Shown here in pieces: positions 16,643 to 25,461 of a DNA stretch of 45,705 nucleotides. Within the stretch, counting starts at the first letter, position 1. Each line of letters opens with the position of its first letter. The stretch is from Eubacteriales bacterium (lineage in GTDB: Bacteria; Bacillota; Clostridia; UBA1381). A program made the translations under genes and the position numbers. The stretch is from assembly GCA_018384175.1 (NCBI GenBank), contig JAHAZB010000043.1, forward strand, positions 1-45,705, read 5' to 3'. The notes beneath the pieces are model-generated. The model did no database searches and was not told the DNA's origin. It was given only the letters and a program-made list of their open reading frames with translations.

Positions 16643-17554
16643 TTATCTTTTAGCTGCTTCCTCTGCCTCAGCCTCTTTCCAAGCTGCCCAGAACGGACTT
16701 GCAATGAAAATTGAGCTGTATGCACCGGCAATAACACCGATGATAAGCGGGAATGCAAATTCCTTGATTGACGGAACACCAAGAATATAAAGGAGTACAA
16801 CTGTGATAAGCGTTGTGATAGTAGTGTTGAGTGTTCTGCCCATACTCTCATTTATACTGCGGTTAACAACATCAGAAACCTTTGCGCCGCCCTTCTTAGC
16901 CTTGAATCCACGCATATTCTCACGGATACGGTCAAATACTACGATTGTATTGTTGATTGAATATCCTACGATTGTAAGCATAGCCGCAATAAAGGTTGTA
17001 TTAAGCGGTGTATATGTGATTGCGTAAACTGCCATCATAACAAGGATGTTGAGCGCAAGCGCAAGTACCGCCATAACAGCAGAACGCCATTCGAAACGGA
17101 ATGCAATGTATACAAGGATAAGCAGAATTGCTATTAAAGTATACATAAATGCCTTGCCCTGTACCTCTTTACCAAATGATGCCGATGCAGAGTTAACTGA
17201 CATAGGAGCTTCAGATGTAAGAGCATACTTTTCTTTAAGTGATGAGAAAATCAAATCCTTCTGTGCATCATCAATAGGCTGAGTTTTGATAGTAGCGGTT
17301 GTTCCGCTGCCTGCCTGTACAATGACCGGTGAAATTCCAAGCTTTTCTTCGAGGAAATCTGATACTTCTTCATTATCGAAAGCCTTTTCCATCTCCACCT
17401 GCATCCTGACACCGCCCATAAACTCGATGTCATAGTTAAAGCCGCTGTCCTTAGTATTACTGTTTACAAAGAACATTATTACTCCCACAAGAACTACAAG
17501 AAGCGGCAAAAGAAGGAACTTTCCTTTATTAGCTGTTACGTTAATATTTTTCAT
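16643..17554 (-). CDS. secF: Protein translocase subunit SecF
   Basis: The 303-aa membrane protein has a first membrane helix (about 12-29), a periplasm-side domain, and five clustered helices. The SecF blocks YDIEFMGGVRMQVEM and GYSINNTIVVFDRIREN are present. With SecD it forms the proton-motive-force driven accessory complex of SecYEG export. It lies 15 nt after secD, so the pair is one operon of unfused genes. Confidence 0.96.
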   Translation of the reverse strand: MKNINVTANKGKFLLLPLLVVLVGVIMFFVNSNTKDSGFNYDIEFMGGVRMQVEMEKAFDNEEVSDFLEEKLGISPVIVQAGSGTTATIKTQPIDDAQKDLIFSSLKEKYALTSEAPMSVNSASASFGKEVQGKAFMYTLIAILLILVYIAFRFEWRSAVMAVLALALNILVMMAVYAITYTPLNTTFIAAMLTIVGYSINNTIVVFDRIRENMRGFKAKKGGAKVSDVVNRSINESMGRTLNTTITTLITVVLLYILGVPSIKEFAFPLIIGVIAGAYSSIFIASPFWAAWKEAEAEEAAKR

Positions 17555-17569
17555 TATTGCCGACCTCCT

Positions 17570-18841
17570 TTACGCTTTGCAGAAGAGCTTGCGGTTTTTA
17601 ACATTAAGTCCGACAAGCTGCTTAAGCAAGAACTTAGTGATAACGATTGCTGTGAACATACTTACAACAACACCAAGACCAAGTGTTACAGCAAAGCCTT
17701 TGATTGTACCGATACCTGAGAAGTAGAGTACAACACAAGTGATAATTGTTGTAATATTTGAGTCAAGGATTGCAGAGAATGCTTTCTTAAAGCCTGAATC
17801 AACAGATGCCTTGATGGTTTTTCCAATCTTAAGCTCCTCTTTCATTCTCTCGAATATAATTACGTTTGCGTCAACCGCCATACCGATTGAAAGAACGATA
17901 CCTGCAATACCTGAAAGGCTTAAGTTTACTCTCATAAGACCAAGTACCAAAGAAATGATACCAACATAGATTGCAAGTGCAAGGTCTGCTATGAGACCCG
18001 GGAGTCTGTAAATAATAATCATAAAGAACATTACTATCAGGATACCGATACCTGCTGCAAACAAGCTTGACGGAAGTGCCTTTGCACCAAGCTCAGGTCC
18101 GATTGTGTCCTTTGAAATTACTGAAAGGTCAAACGGAAGTGCACCTGATTTAATCTGGTTTGCAAGCTCAGCAGCACTTTCTGCTGTAAAGTTTCCTGAA
18201 ATAAAGCATGATTCAGAAGTAATCTTTTCATCAACAGACGGTGATGAGAGAATCTGATCATCCATCTTTATTGAGATATAGTTCTTATTCTCTGACTTCT
18301 TTGCAACAGCAGCTTCTGTTGCTACCGCAAATTTCTCAACACCCTCGCTTGTGAGTGTAAGCTCAACAATGTGCTGCTGATTTCCTGTCTTAGATGTCTG
18401 CTGATACTTATGCTCAGCATTCTTGATGTGTACTGCACCGTCTAAAACCTCGTTACCGTCTGCATCAACAAATGTAAGCTTTGCTGTTGAGCCGAGTAAT
18501 GATGCTGCCTTATCAGTATCAGTTTCTGACGGAATTTCAACTGTAATCTTACCAGTCTCATCTCTTGATATACGTGCTTCTGTATATCCTGCATTGTTAA
18601 GACGTGCTGTGAATATTGCCTCAACAATATCCATCTCTGCCTCTGAAGGACTGTCAGCATTTGCCTGGAAGGATATTACTGAACCTCCCGCAAGGTCAAT
18701 GCCTCGTCTGATACCTTTTTCCTCATCGAGCACTCCGCCCCAGCTCATATCGCCTACTGCCATTCCGAAGAATGCAATATAGTTCATTGCAACCGCAATA
18801 ACTATCATGAGGGCAAGTACCGCAATACTTTTCTTTTTCAT
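17570..18841 (-). CDS. secD: Protein translocase subunit SecD
   Basis: The 423-aa protein has the D1 motif RRGIDLAGGSVISF after its first membrane helix, a large extracytoplasmic P1-type region, and the membrane block SIGMAVDANVIIFERMKEEL. ATG 18841 is selected because AAAGGA is 9 nt upstream; the ATG three codons earlier overlaps that site. It is the first gene of the secD-secF operon. Confidence 0.96.
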   Translation of the reverse strand: MKKKSIAVLALMIVIAVAMNYIAFFGMAVGDMSWGGVLDEEKGIRRGIDLAGGSVISFQANADSPSEAEMDIVEAIFTARLNNAGYTEARISRDETGKITVEIPSETDTDKAASLLGSTAKLTFVDADGNEVLDGAVHIKNAEHKYQQTSKTGNQQHIVELTLTSEGVEKFAVATEAAVAKKSENKNYISIKMDDQILSSPSVDEKITSESCFISGNFTAESAAELANQIKSGALPFDLSVISKDTIGPELGAKALPSSLFAAGIGILIVMFFMIIIYRLPGLIADLALAIYVGIISLVLGLMRVNLSLSGIAGIVLSIGMAVDANVIIFERMKEELKIGKTIKASVDSGFKKAFSAILDSNITTIITCVVLYFSGIGTIKGFAVTLGLGVVVSMFTAIVITKFLLKQLVGLNVKNRKLFCKA

Positions 18842-19026
18842 GATTAACATTCCTTTCTGTGAAATATAAAAACATACTCATATATTATACATTTATTTTT
18901 CTGTTTCGTCAAGCATTTTTCGCCACTATGTCCCAAATATTATAATTTTTTATCATAAAGCTTGATGATTGACAGAAAATGAGATAAAATAAATACATAA
19001 CACAACTGTTCTAAGAAAGGCGAAAA

Positions 19027-21012
19027 ATGAAAAGAAGATATAAACCACAAAAAACCAAGAAAAAGCTTCCTCTCGCAGAAGGAGTTCTTTCCTGCGCCTC
19101 AAACGGAAACTTCGGTTTTGTTTCGACAGGCGACGGTAAAATGGATATATATGTTGACCATACTATGATGGGCGGAGCCAATCACGGCGACAAAGTTTTA
19201 GTAAGACCGACTACTAAAAAGCATCACGGCAAAAATATTGAGGGACGTATTATGAAGGTGTTAGAACGTTCTTTGGAAACCACTACCGCCGTTGTCTTTG
19301 CTGATTTCGGCGGTGTACTTGCCGCCAGAGCTGATGACCCTCGATTTTATCCGGTTATTCATATTTCTCAGCTTAGCGGAAATAAGGCTCAAAAAGGCGA
19401 CAGAATACTTGTGGAGTTTACAGGCTTTGATTCGTACGGTCAACCCGACGCAGAAATTATCAAAAATCTGGGGAATGCCGATTCTATTAAAAGCCGCATT
19501 GATTCCATTATATACACTCATGGCATAAAAACTGACTTTTCACCCGAAACACTTGCCGAATCGGAAAATATAACCGAGTCAATAAGTGAAAATGAGATAA
19601 ATTCAAGGCTTGATTTAAGAAACGAGAAGGTCATTACCATAGACGGAGACGATGCAAAGGACTTTGACGATGCCATAAGCATCAGAAAGCTTGCAGGCGG
19701 TTTTTATAAGCTTGGTGTCCATATAGCAGATGTTTCTCATTATGTAACCCCCGACTGCGCAATTGACTGCGAAGCTTTTGAGCGCGGAACAAGTGTGTAC
19801 CTTGCCGACAGAGTGATACCAATGTTACCGGAGCATCTTTCAAACGGTGTATGTTCGCTTGTTCCAAACGAGGACAGGCTGACACTTTCTTGTATTATGA
19901 CAGTCTCACCGTCAGGAAATGTCAAGGACTACCGCATTGAAAAATCGGTAATTCGTTCAAAACACAGGATGACCTATACTAATGTTGACAAAATCTTAAA
20001 TGGTGATAGCGCACTAAAAAAAGAGTACAAAGACATTTTGACACAGCTTGCTAATATGAACACGCTTGCTGATATATTGACCGAGAAAAGAAAAAAGCGC
20101 GGCAGTATAGATTTTGACCTGCCGGAAGCAAAAGTATCTATTGACAAGAACTATAAAGTGGGCGAGGTTGTGGCAAGAGAGCGACTTAAATCCCACAAAA
20201 TTATAGAGGAGTTTATGCTCCTTGCAAACGAAACGGTTGCCGAGCATGCTGTAAGACACGCCCTGCCACTCATATTCCGTACACACGCAGAGCCGGACAG
20301 TGAAAAGCTGGAGAATTTGAGTATCTTTCTGCATCATTTCGGTTTATCTCTTCCTGATATATCAACAGAAATAACACCAAAGCATCTGCAGGCACTTCTT
20401 GATAAAATCAAAGATGAACCATACGCAAAAGTTATTTCACGCAATATGCTCCGTTCTATGATGAAAGCAGAATACCGCCCAGAAAATGACGGGCATTTTG
20501 GCTTGGCTGCAGATTTCTACTGCCACTTCACCTCCCCTATACGCCGTTATCCCGACCTTATGGTACACAGAATTCTCAGTATGAAGGCAAAGAGGCAGGA
20601 CACAAATAAAATGACCGAGGTCATAAAAGAGGCGAGCATACAGTCAACCGAAACAGAACGTGCTGCAGAAGAATGCGAAAGAGATGTAGACACACTATTA
20701 AAGGTATTGTATATTTCGGAGCATATAGGCAACGAATTCAAGGCAGTAATCACCTCGCTTACCGAATACGGAATTTATGCAGAGCTTGAAAATACAATCG
20801 AGGGAATGATTCGTTTAGAGAGTATCGGTGGAGATTATTATATATATGACGAAAAAGCCGCTGTTACCAAAGGGCGACGCACTGGAAAAAGCTTTAAGGT
20901 AGGCGACAGCGTTGATATTGTAGTAACCGGTGCCGACACAAATTTACTGCGTGTTGACTTTATGTTGAAAAAAGACTATTACCACAAAGGGAGAGAAAAA
21001 AATGCAATTTGA
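19027..21012 (+). CDS. rnr: Ribonuclease R
   Basis: The 661-aa exoribonuclease has an N-terminal cold-shock/OB region (about 15-160), an RNB catalytic domain and a C-terminal S1 domain (about 570-640). The catalytic acidic motif is ITIDGDDAKDFDDAISI, and the RNB block RRYPDLMVHR is present. It degrades structured RNA 3' to 5' and takes part in rRNA and tmRNA quality control. AAAGG with 7-nt spacing supports this start. It overlaps the next gene by 11 nt, so the two are translationally coupled. Confidence 0.96.
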   Translation: MKRRYKPQKTKKKLPLAEGVLSCASNGNFGFVSTGDGKMDIYVDHTMMGGANHGDKVLVRPTTKKHHGKNIEGRIMKVLERSLETTTAVVFADFGGVLAARADDPRFYPVIHISQLSGNKAQKGDRILVEFTGFDSYGQPDAEIIKNLGNADSIKSRIDSIIYTHGIKTDFSPETLAESENITESISENEINSRLDLRNEKVITIDGDDAKDFDDAISIRKLAGGFYKLGVHIADVSHYVTPDCAIDCEAFERGTSVYLADRVIPMLPEHLSNGVCSLVPNEDRLTLSCIMTVSPSGNVKDYRIEKSVIRSKHRMTYTNVDKILNGDSALKKEYKDILTQLANMNTLADILTEKRKKRGSIDFDLPEAKVSIDKNYKVGEVVARERLKSHKIIEEFMLLANETVAEHAVRHALPLIFRTHAEPDSEKLENLSIFLHHFGLSLPDISTEITPKHLQALLDKIKDEPYAKVISRNMLRSMMKAEYRPENDGHFGLAADFYCHFTSPIRRYPDLMVHRILSMKAKRQDTNKMTEVIKEASIQSTETERAAEECERDVDTLLKVLYISEHIGNEFKAVITSLTEYGIYAELENTIEGMIRLESIGGDYYIYDEKAAVTKGRRTGKSFKVGDSVDIVVTGADTNLLRVDFMLKKDYYHKGREKNAI

Positions 21013-22120
21013 AATGATGATACCATGTCTGTTCGGGGTAGAGGCATTTTTATCAAGGGAATTGAAATCTATCGGCATTGAAGTAACCTCAACAGAGGAC
21101 GGCAGGGTTTGCTTTAACGGCGGATACGAAGAAATGGCGAAGGCGAATATCTGGGTAAGAACAGGCGAAAGAGTTCTTATCAAAGCCGCCGAATTCTATG
21201 CCGATAATTTTGATGCACTCTATGACGGTGTACGAAATGCTCCCTGGGGCGAATTTCTGCCACAGGATGCTAAGCTTTCAATATCCGGACATTGTCTTAA
21301 ATCAAAGCTTTCCAGCTCTCCACGATGCAGAGCAATAATCAAAAAAGCGATTGCCGACAGCGTCGGTGCGAAATATGGAATAACCCACCTCCCCGAAACA
21401 GGAACAGAATATCAAATCCGTTTTTCTCTGTTAAAGGACAGAGTAACCGTTTCAATTGACACAAGCGGCGAAAGCCTGCATATGCGTGGGTATAGACAGC
21501 TATCAAATGCTGCACCACTTCGTGAAACTCTCGCTGCCGCCATTGTTTATCTAAGTCGATGGCGATACGAAAATTCGCTTGCCGACCTGTTTTGCGGCTC
21601 AGGAACAATACCGATTGAAGCGGCTATGATAAAACGTAATATTGCACCGGGAATTAACCGCAGCTTTGCTTTCGAGCAATTCGAATTTGTGCCAGATGGT
21701 CTTGCAGACAGAATAAAATCTGAAGCAAAAGCTCTTATAAAGGATGTACCGCTCGATATAACAGCTATGGACATAAACCCCGAATATGTAGAACTCACAA
21801 AGGCAAATGCCGAAAAAGCCGGTGTCGGAGATTGCATCAAAGTAGTACTTGGAAATGCGCTCGATTTTAAGTCAAGCCTTTCAGGTGGTACTATAATCTC
21901 TAATCCCCCATATGGCGAAAGACTTTCTGATAAAGAGGAATGTTCTATGCTTTATAAAGAGTTCGGCAAAACATATTCCGCCCTTGATAACTGGGCGGCA
22001 TACATACTTGCCGCATCAGATGAATTCGAATCCGATTTTGGCAAAAAAGCCGACAAAACAAGAAAGCTTTATAACGGTATGATTCAATGCAGAGTCTATC
22101 AGTATTTTTCAAAAAGATAA
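21002..22120 (+). CDS. THUMP-domain class I SAM-dependent RNA methyltransferase (RlmL type)
   Basis: The 372-aa protein has an N-terminal THUMP domain (about 45-155) and a Rossmann methyltransferase domain. The SAM-binding motif is LADLFCGSGTIPIEAAM and the catalytic motif is IISNPPYGERL, the NPPY form used for methylation of exocyclic amino groups. Bacterial members make m2G2445 in 23S rRNA. GGGAG precedes the ATG within the end of rnr. A bidirectional terminator follows. Confidence 0.93.
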   Translation: MQFEMMIPCLFGVEAFLSRELKSIGIEVTSTEDGRVCFNGGYEEMAKANIWVRTGERVLIKAAEFYADNFDALYDGVRNAPWGEFLPQDAKLSISGHCLKSKLSSSPRCRAIIKKAIADSVGAKYGITHLPETGTEYQIRFSLLKDRVTVSIDTSGESLHMRGYRQLSNAAPLRETLAAAIVYLSRWRYENSLADLFCGSGTIPIEAAMIKRNIAPGINRSFAFEQFEFVPDGLADRIKSEAKALIKDVPLDITAMDINPEYVELTKANAEKAGVGDCIKVVLGNALDFKSSLSGGTIISNPPYGERLSDKEECSMLYKEFGKTYSALDNWAAYILAASDEFESDFGKKADKTRKLYNGMIQCRVYQYFSKR

Positions 22121-22152
22121 AAGAAAGCTGTTGCTTACGCAACAGCTTTCTT
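22121..22152. terminator. Bidirectional terminator
   Basis: GAAAGCTGTTGC pairs perfectly with GCAACAGCTTTC around TTAC. It separates the convergent RlmL-type and HtrA genes. Confidence 0.85.
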
Positions 22153-22154
22153 CA

Positions 22155-23372
22155 TTAGTTACTCTTTTGTGGCAAATCCTCACCGAGAATTACATTTACC
22201 GTCATAACATCTCCGTCTCTGATAACGGTAAGCTGCAGGTTTTCGCCTGCTTTTTTTGTATCACGAATTTCATTTAGTGCATCAACAGTTTTGACAACCT
22301 TGCCCTCAGCCTTTACTATCAAATCACCAACCTGAATTCCTGCCTGAGCGGCACCGCTGCCCTCGTTTACACTCTGCACCGATAAGCCATATCTGGTCTC
22401 ACTTGCCGTAATTCCAACAAGCGGTCTACCCGAAACATAGCCATTATTCTTCAAATCATCTATAATCGGTTTCGCTTCATTGCTTGAGATTGCAAATCCG
22501 ATTCCCTCAACACCGGTGGTTGAAATCTTAACAGAGTTAATTCCTATAACCTCACCATACTGATTAACAAGCGCACCACCCGAGTTACCTGGGTTAATTG
22601 CCGCATCTGTCTGAATAAGATTATATCTTTTATTATCAACGGTCATTGTTCTGTTGACAGCACTTATAACACCAACTGTAACAGTACCTGCAAATTCCTG
22701 ACCGAGAGGATTACCTATCGCAACAGCAAGCTCTCCGACCTGAAGCTGTTCAGAATCACCAAGCTCTGCGGCAATAAGATTCGGTGCATTGATTTTAAGC
22801 ACAGCAAGGTCTGATTTCTCATCCTCGCCAATCAATGTTGCTGTATGCTCATCGCCGGTATTAAGCACTACTGTAATCTCAGTCGCGCCTGCAATAACGT
22901 GCTGATTGGTTACAATATATCCGTCGGTTGACAAAATTATACCCGAGCCGCTTCCCTGCTCTACAAGCTCATCCGAATTAGGGTCAGATGTATAATAATA
23001 TCTACCTGAAAACGGGTCATAAAATCTTTGCGCCTGAACCTTGGCTTTATTGATAATACCAACACAGGAAGGACCGACCTTCTTTGCAATTTCAGGTACG
23101 GAAAGTGCATGTTTTCCATTGGCATCAGTCTCATTTGCAAGAGTGGAAACATTATATCCCGGAGCCGCAGTATATCCTGCATAGTATTTATTATTTTCAG
23201 CAATAGGTTCAATATATGCTTTGAAGCCTATACCACATGCACCTACCGTCAGCACACTTGCTGCCAGAGCAGAGCACAGGCACGGCACCCACGTTCTTTT
23301 CTTTCTGTGCTTTTTCTTTTTAGCTTCATATACTATTAAATCTGTAGTTTCTGTATAAGGATATTTTTTCAT
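22155..23372 (-). CDS. HtrA/DegP-like membrane-anchored serine protease
   Basis: The 405-aa protein starts with a basic cytoplasmic segment, then one membrane anchor (about 30-52). The trypsin-like domain carries His158 (TNQHVIAG), Asp188 (KSDLAVL) and Ser264 (NPGNSGGAL). A single PDZ domain occupies about 310-395. It should degrade misfolded exported proteins at the outer face of the membrane. ATG 23372 follows AAAGGA; a TTG two codons earlier is less likely. Confidence 0.94.
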   Translation of the reverse strand: MKKYPYTETTDLIVYEAKKKKHRKKRTWVPCLCSALAASVLTVGACGIGFKAYIEPIAENNKYYAGYTAAPGYNVSTLANETDANGKHALSVPEIAKKVGPSCVGIINKAKVQAQRFYDPFSGRYYYTSDPNSDELVEQGSGSGIILSTDGYIVTNQHVIAGATEITVVLNTGDEHTATLIGEDEKSDLAVLKINAPNLIAAELGDSEQLQVGELAVAIGNPLGQEFAGTVTVGVISAVNRTMTVDNKRYNLIQTDAAINPGNSGGALVNQYGEVIGINSVKISTTGVEGIGFAISSNEAKPIIDDLKNNGYVSGRPLVGITASETRYGLSVQSVNEGSGAAQAGIQVGDLIVKAEGKVVKTVDALNEIRDTKKAGENLQLTVIRDGDVMTVNVILGEDLPQKSN

Positions 23373-23520
23373 AATCAATTCGTCCTTTCAATCAGTATTC
23401 TCTCCAATTTCAATTCATATGATACAACACTTATTTGTCATGCGTATGAATAACTTGTAAAGAACTTTTAATCTTTTTATGAATATTTTATGAACACCAA
23501 AAACTTTCCTCTCAACCTGC

Positions 23521-23547
23521 ACAAGATTCCATTTTTTACATATTATG
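23521..23547 (+). promoter_or_regulatory. Possible sporulation sigma (E/K-type) promoter for the 53-aa gene and spoVM
   Basis: AC at 23521-23522 is followed after 16 nt by CATATTATG at 23539-23547, close to the CATAnnnTA form used by mother-cell sigma factors. It would give a very short leader. Confidence 0.4.
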
Positions 23548-23564
23548 TATTGAGGTGAGGAAAG

Positions 23565-23726
23565 ATGCGGCTTTGTTGCAAAATAGGATGCAAGCAAGCA
23601 GGCTTAACTGCTCTGGCATTCTGCATCGGTACACTGGCAGGATTATTACTGCCCATTTACATAGTTGCAGTTATTGAAACTGCTATGCTTATTATACTCG
23701 GTTATTGTTGTTTATTCAAGTGGTAG
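23565..23726 (+). CDS. 53-aa membrane protein upstream of spoVM
   Basis: The frame begins ATG after GAGGTGAGG and encodes MRLCCKIGCKQAGLTALAFC, then hydrophobic segments (about 12-31 and 33-48), ending YCCLFKW. The N-terminal CC...C and late CC suggest a small Cys-containing membrane protein. It ends 11 nt before the spoVM start, with GGAGG in the gap, so both are probably translated from one transcript. I do not recognise a named family. A spore-formation role is inferred from its partner. Confidence 0.75.
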   Translation: MRLCCKIGCKQAGLTALAFCIGTLAGLLLPIYIVAVIETAMLIILGYCCLFKW

Positions 23727-23737
23727 GAGGTAAAAAA

Positions 23738-23806
23738 ATGAAAATTGTTGTCTGGAAAATGCCAAAAATGTTGTCGGGTATTGTGCGTTCAATACTGAAA
23801 ATGTAG
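23738..23806 (+). CDS. spoVM: SpoVM-like spore morphogenetic micropeptide (22 aa)
   Basis: The 22-codon frame begins MKIVVWKMPKMLSGIVRSI. It lines up with Bacillus subtilis SpoVM, an amphipathic 26-residue helix (MKFYTIKLPKFLGGIVRAML): the initial MK, the K-x-P-K-x-L central turn and the GIVR motif are shared. SpoVM senses the curvature of the forespore membrane and anchors SpoIVA for coat and cortex assembly. A strong GGAGG stands 7 nt before the ATG, and a terminator follows at once. Such genes are often missed because of length. The match of motif, length and genomic setting is good. Confidence 0.85.
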   Translation: MKIVVWKMPKMLSGIVRSILKM

Positions 23807-23814
23807 TCCGGCTC

Positions 23815-23847
23815 GACTGTGTCATATCAAGGCACAGTCTTTTTTTG
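23815..23847 (+). terminator. Terminator after spoVM
   Basis: GACTGTG pairs with CACAGTC, followed by TTTTTTT. Confidence 0.85.
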
Positions 23848-23918
23848 TGCATTTGTGTATATTTTTCCTTATTAATGCCAAAAATATATCTGACAAAAAA
23901 CTTATAAGGAGGAAAAAA

Positions 23919-24566
23919 GTGAAAGGAAGAAGGTTAAAATTTACAGCTGTACTTATGAGCCTTGTGCTACTTATTCAGCCGCAGGTATATGCTCTTTCAA
24001 AACGTGGCTCAACCGGCTCAGAGGTACGACAAATTCAGCAGCGGCTTATACAATGGGGATATCTTTCCGGAACAGCAGACGGAGTTTATGGTGCTGAAAC
24101 CGAAGCCGCTGTAAAACGATTTCAGCGAAAAAACGGTCTTACACCTGACGGAATAGCCGGAGCCGCAACATTGGCAAAAATCGGAATCACATCGCAAACC
24201 ACTCAGACATCATCCAATAACAATGTCCGGCTTTTAGCAATGCTGATAAGCGGCGAAGCAAGAGGTGAAACTTATGAAGGTCAGGTAGCAGTCGGTGCAG
24301 TAGTCTTAAACAGAGTTAAACACTCGTCATTCCCAAACTCTATTGCAGGCGTTATATACCAGAACGGTGCTTTCACCGCAGTAGATGACGGTCAGATAAA
24401 TATGTCTCCGACCAACTCTTGTGTAAAAGCGGCAAAGGATGCTCTAAATGGATGGGACCCATCGGGCGGTGCAATTTATTACTACAATCCGGTTACGGCA
24501 ACAAATCAATGGATTCGTTCCCGACCGGTTATCAAAAGAATCGGTAAACATGTCTTTTGCAAGTAA
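23919..24566 (+). CDS. sleB: Spore cortex-lytic enzyme SleB
   Basis: The 215-aa precursor starts at GTG 23919 after AAGGAGG. It has a signal peptide (about 1-25), a peptidoglycan-binding domain (about 30-90: GSEVRQIQQRLIQWGYLSG) and a hydrolase_2 domain with the catalytic Glu in SGEARGETYEGQVAVGAV. SleB is a lytic transglycosylase that breaks down cortex muramic-delta-lactam peptidoglycan during germination. The usual ypeB partner gene is absent directly downstream, where a terminator follows. Confidence 0.93.
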   Translation: MKGRRLKFTAVLMSLVLLIQPQVYALSKRGSTGSEVRQIQQRLIQWGYLSGTADGVYGAETEAAVKRFQRKNGLTPDGIAGAATLAKIGITSQTTQTSSNNNVRLLAMLISGEARGETYEGQVAVGAVVLNRVKHSSFPNSIAGVIYQNGAFTAVDDGQINMSPTNSCVKAAKDALNGWDPSGGAIYYYNPVTATNQWIRSRPVIKRIGKHVFCK

Positions 24567-24570
24567 AAAA

Positions 24571-24611
24571 ACGAAACACAACTCATAATTTGAGTTGTGT
24601 TTCGTTTTTAT
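24571..24611. terminator. Bidirectional terminator
   Basis: ACGAAACACAACTC pairs perfectly with GAGTTGTGTTTCGT, with T-runs on both strands, between convergent sleB and the esterase gene. Confidence 0.9.
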
Positions 24612-24619
24612 CTCATATA

Positions 24620-25444
24620 TTAACCCACTCTGTTCTTATCGAACAACTCATTAAGCCACCTTACAGAAAGTCTCACCCATTCCTGAACATCCTCGTAAAT
24701 ATGTTCTTCAGCCATTGCGGTATCGGAATTTGCAAGTGAAAGTCCGTGAGGTCCGTGAGGATAAATGTGCATTTCACACGAGCCGCCTGCCTTTTTAAGT
24801 GCTTCTGCAAATCTTAAGCTGTTCTCAACAGGAACACAGGTATCCTCGAATGTATGCCATATAAAGCAAGGCGGAGTTTTATCTGTTACTCTTGTTTCAA
24901 GAGATAATTTTTTCTTCAGTTCAGCATCGTCGCCACAAAGATTATCAAACGAGCCCATATGTGCAATTGCCGGGTCGGAGCTTATTACCGGATATGAAAG
25001 AATTGCCGCATTAGGCTTATTTATGCCGTTATAACACTTAAACGGTTCTTCGTCCCACAATGTCGCAACAGATGCAGCAACATGTCCTCCTGCTGAAAAG
25101 CCGATAACCGCAATCTTTTCCTTGTATATACCCCATTCATCTGCGTGTTCTCTTATAAGCTTTATCGCATTAAAGGCATCCTTCTGAGGTTCCGGATAAC
25201 CTGCTGTCGGTGCAACTGTGTAATCGAGCACAAATGCAGAATAACCTGCCGCCATATACTGAAGCGCAATAGGCTCTGCCTCACGGTTTGAACAGAAAGC
25301 ATATCCACCACCCGGACATACAACGATTGCCGGACGCTTTCTTCCACCCTCAAAACAACTGTTATCATCAATTATGTATGCTGTAAGTGTCGGCATAAAG
25401 CCATTGATTGGTTCTTCTCTTAGATTAAATACCTGATATTTCAT
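24620..25444 (-). CDS. Alpha/beta hydrolase (esterase/acetylesterase-like)
   Basis: The 274-aa cytosolic hydrolase has CPGGGYAFCSNREAEPIA (oxyanion region), the nucleophile motif GFSAGGHVA, an Asp in HTFEDTCVP and a His in GPHGLSL. This is the endo-xylanase/acetyl-esterase-like group often found with polysaccharide use. The next gene upstream is a CE7-type deacetylase, 17 nt away on the same strand, suggesting that the two remove acyl groups from imported oligosaccharides. Confidence 0.88.
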   Translation of the reverse strand: MKYQVFNLREEPINGFMPTLTAYIIDDNSCFEGGRKRPAIVVCPGGGYAFCSNREAEPIALQYMAAGYSAFVLDYTVAPTAGYPEPQKDAFNAIKLIREHADEWGIYKEKIAVIGFSAGGHVAASVATLWDEEPFKCYNGINKPNAAILSYPVISSDPAIAHMGSFDNLCGDDAELKKKLSLETRVTDKTPPCFIWHTFEDTCVPVENSLRFAEALKKAGGSCEMHIYPHGPHGLSLANSDTAMAEEHIYEDVQEWVRLSVRWLNELFDKNRVG

Positions 25445-25461
25445 ATTTCTGCCTCCTCGTA

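Noticed and set aside
18969-19026. TTGACA at 18969-18974 as the rnr promoter
   Set aside because: The nearest good -10, TAAAAT, is only 10 nt downstream, and at 17 nt there is no acceptable match.
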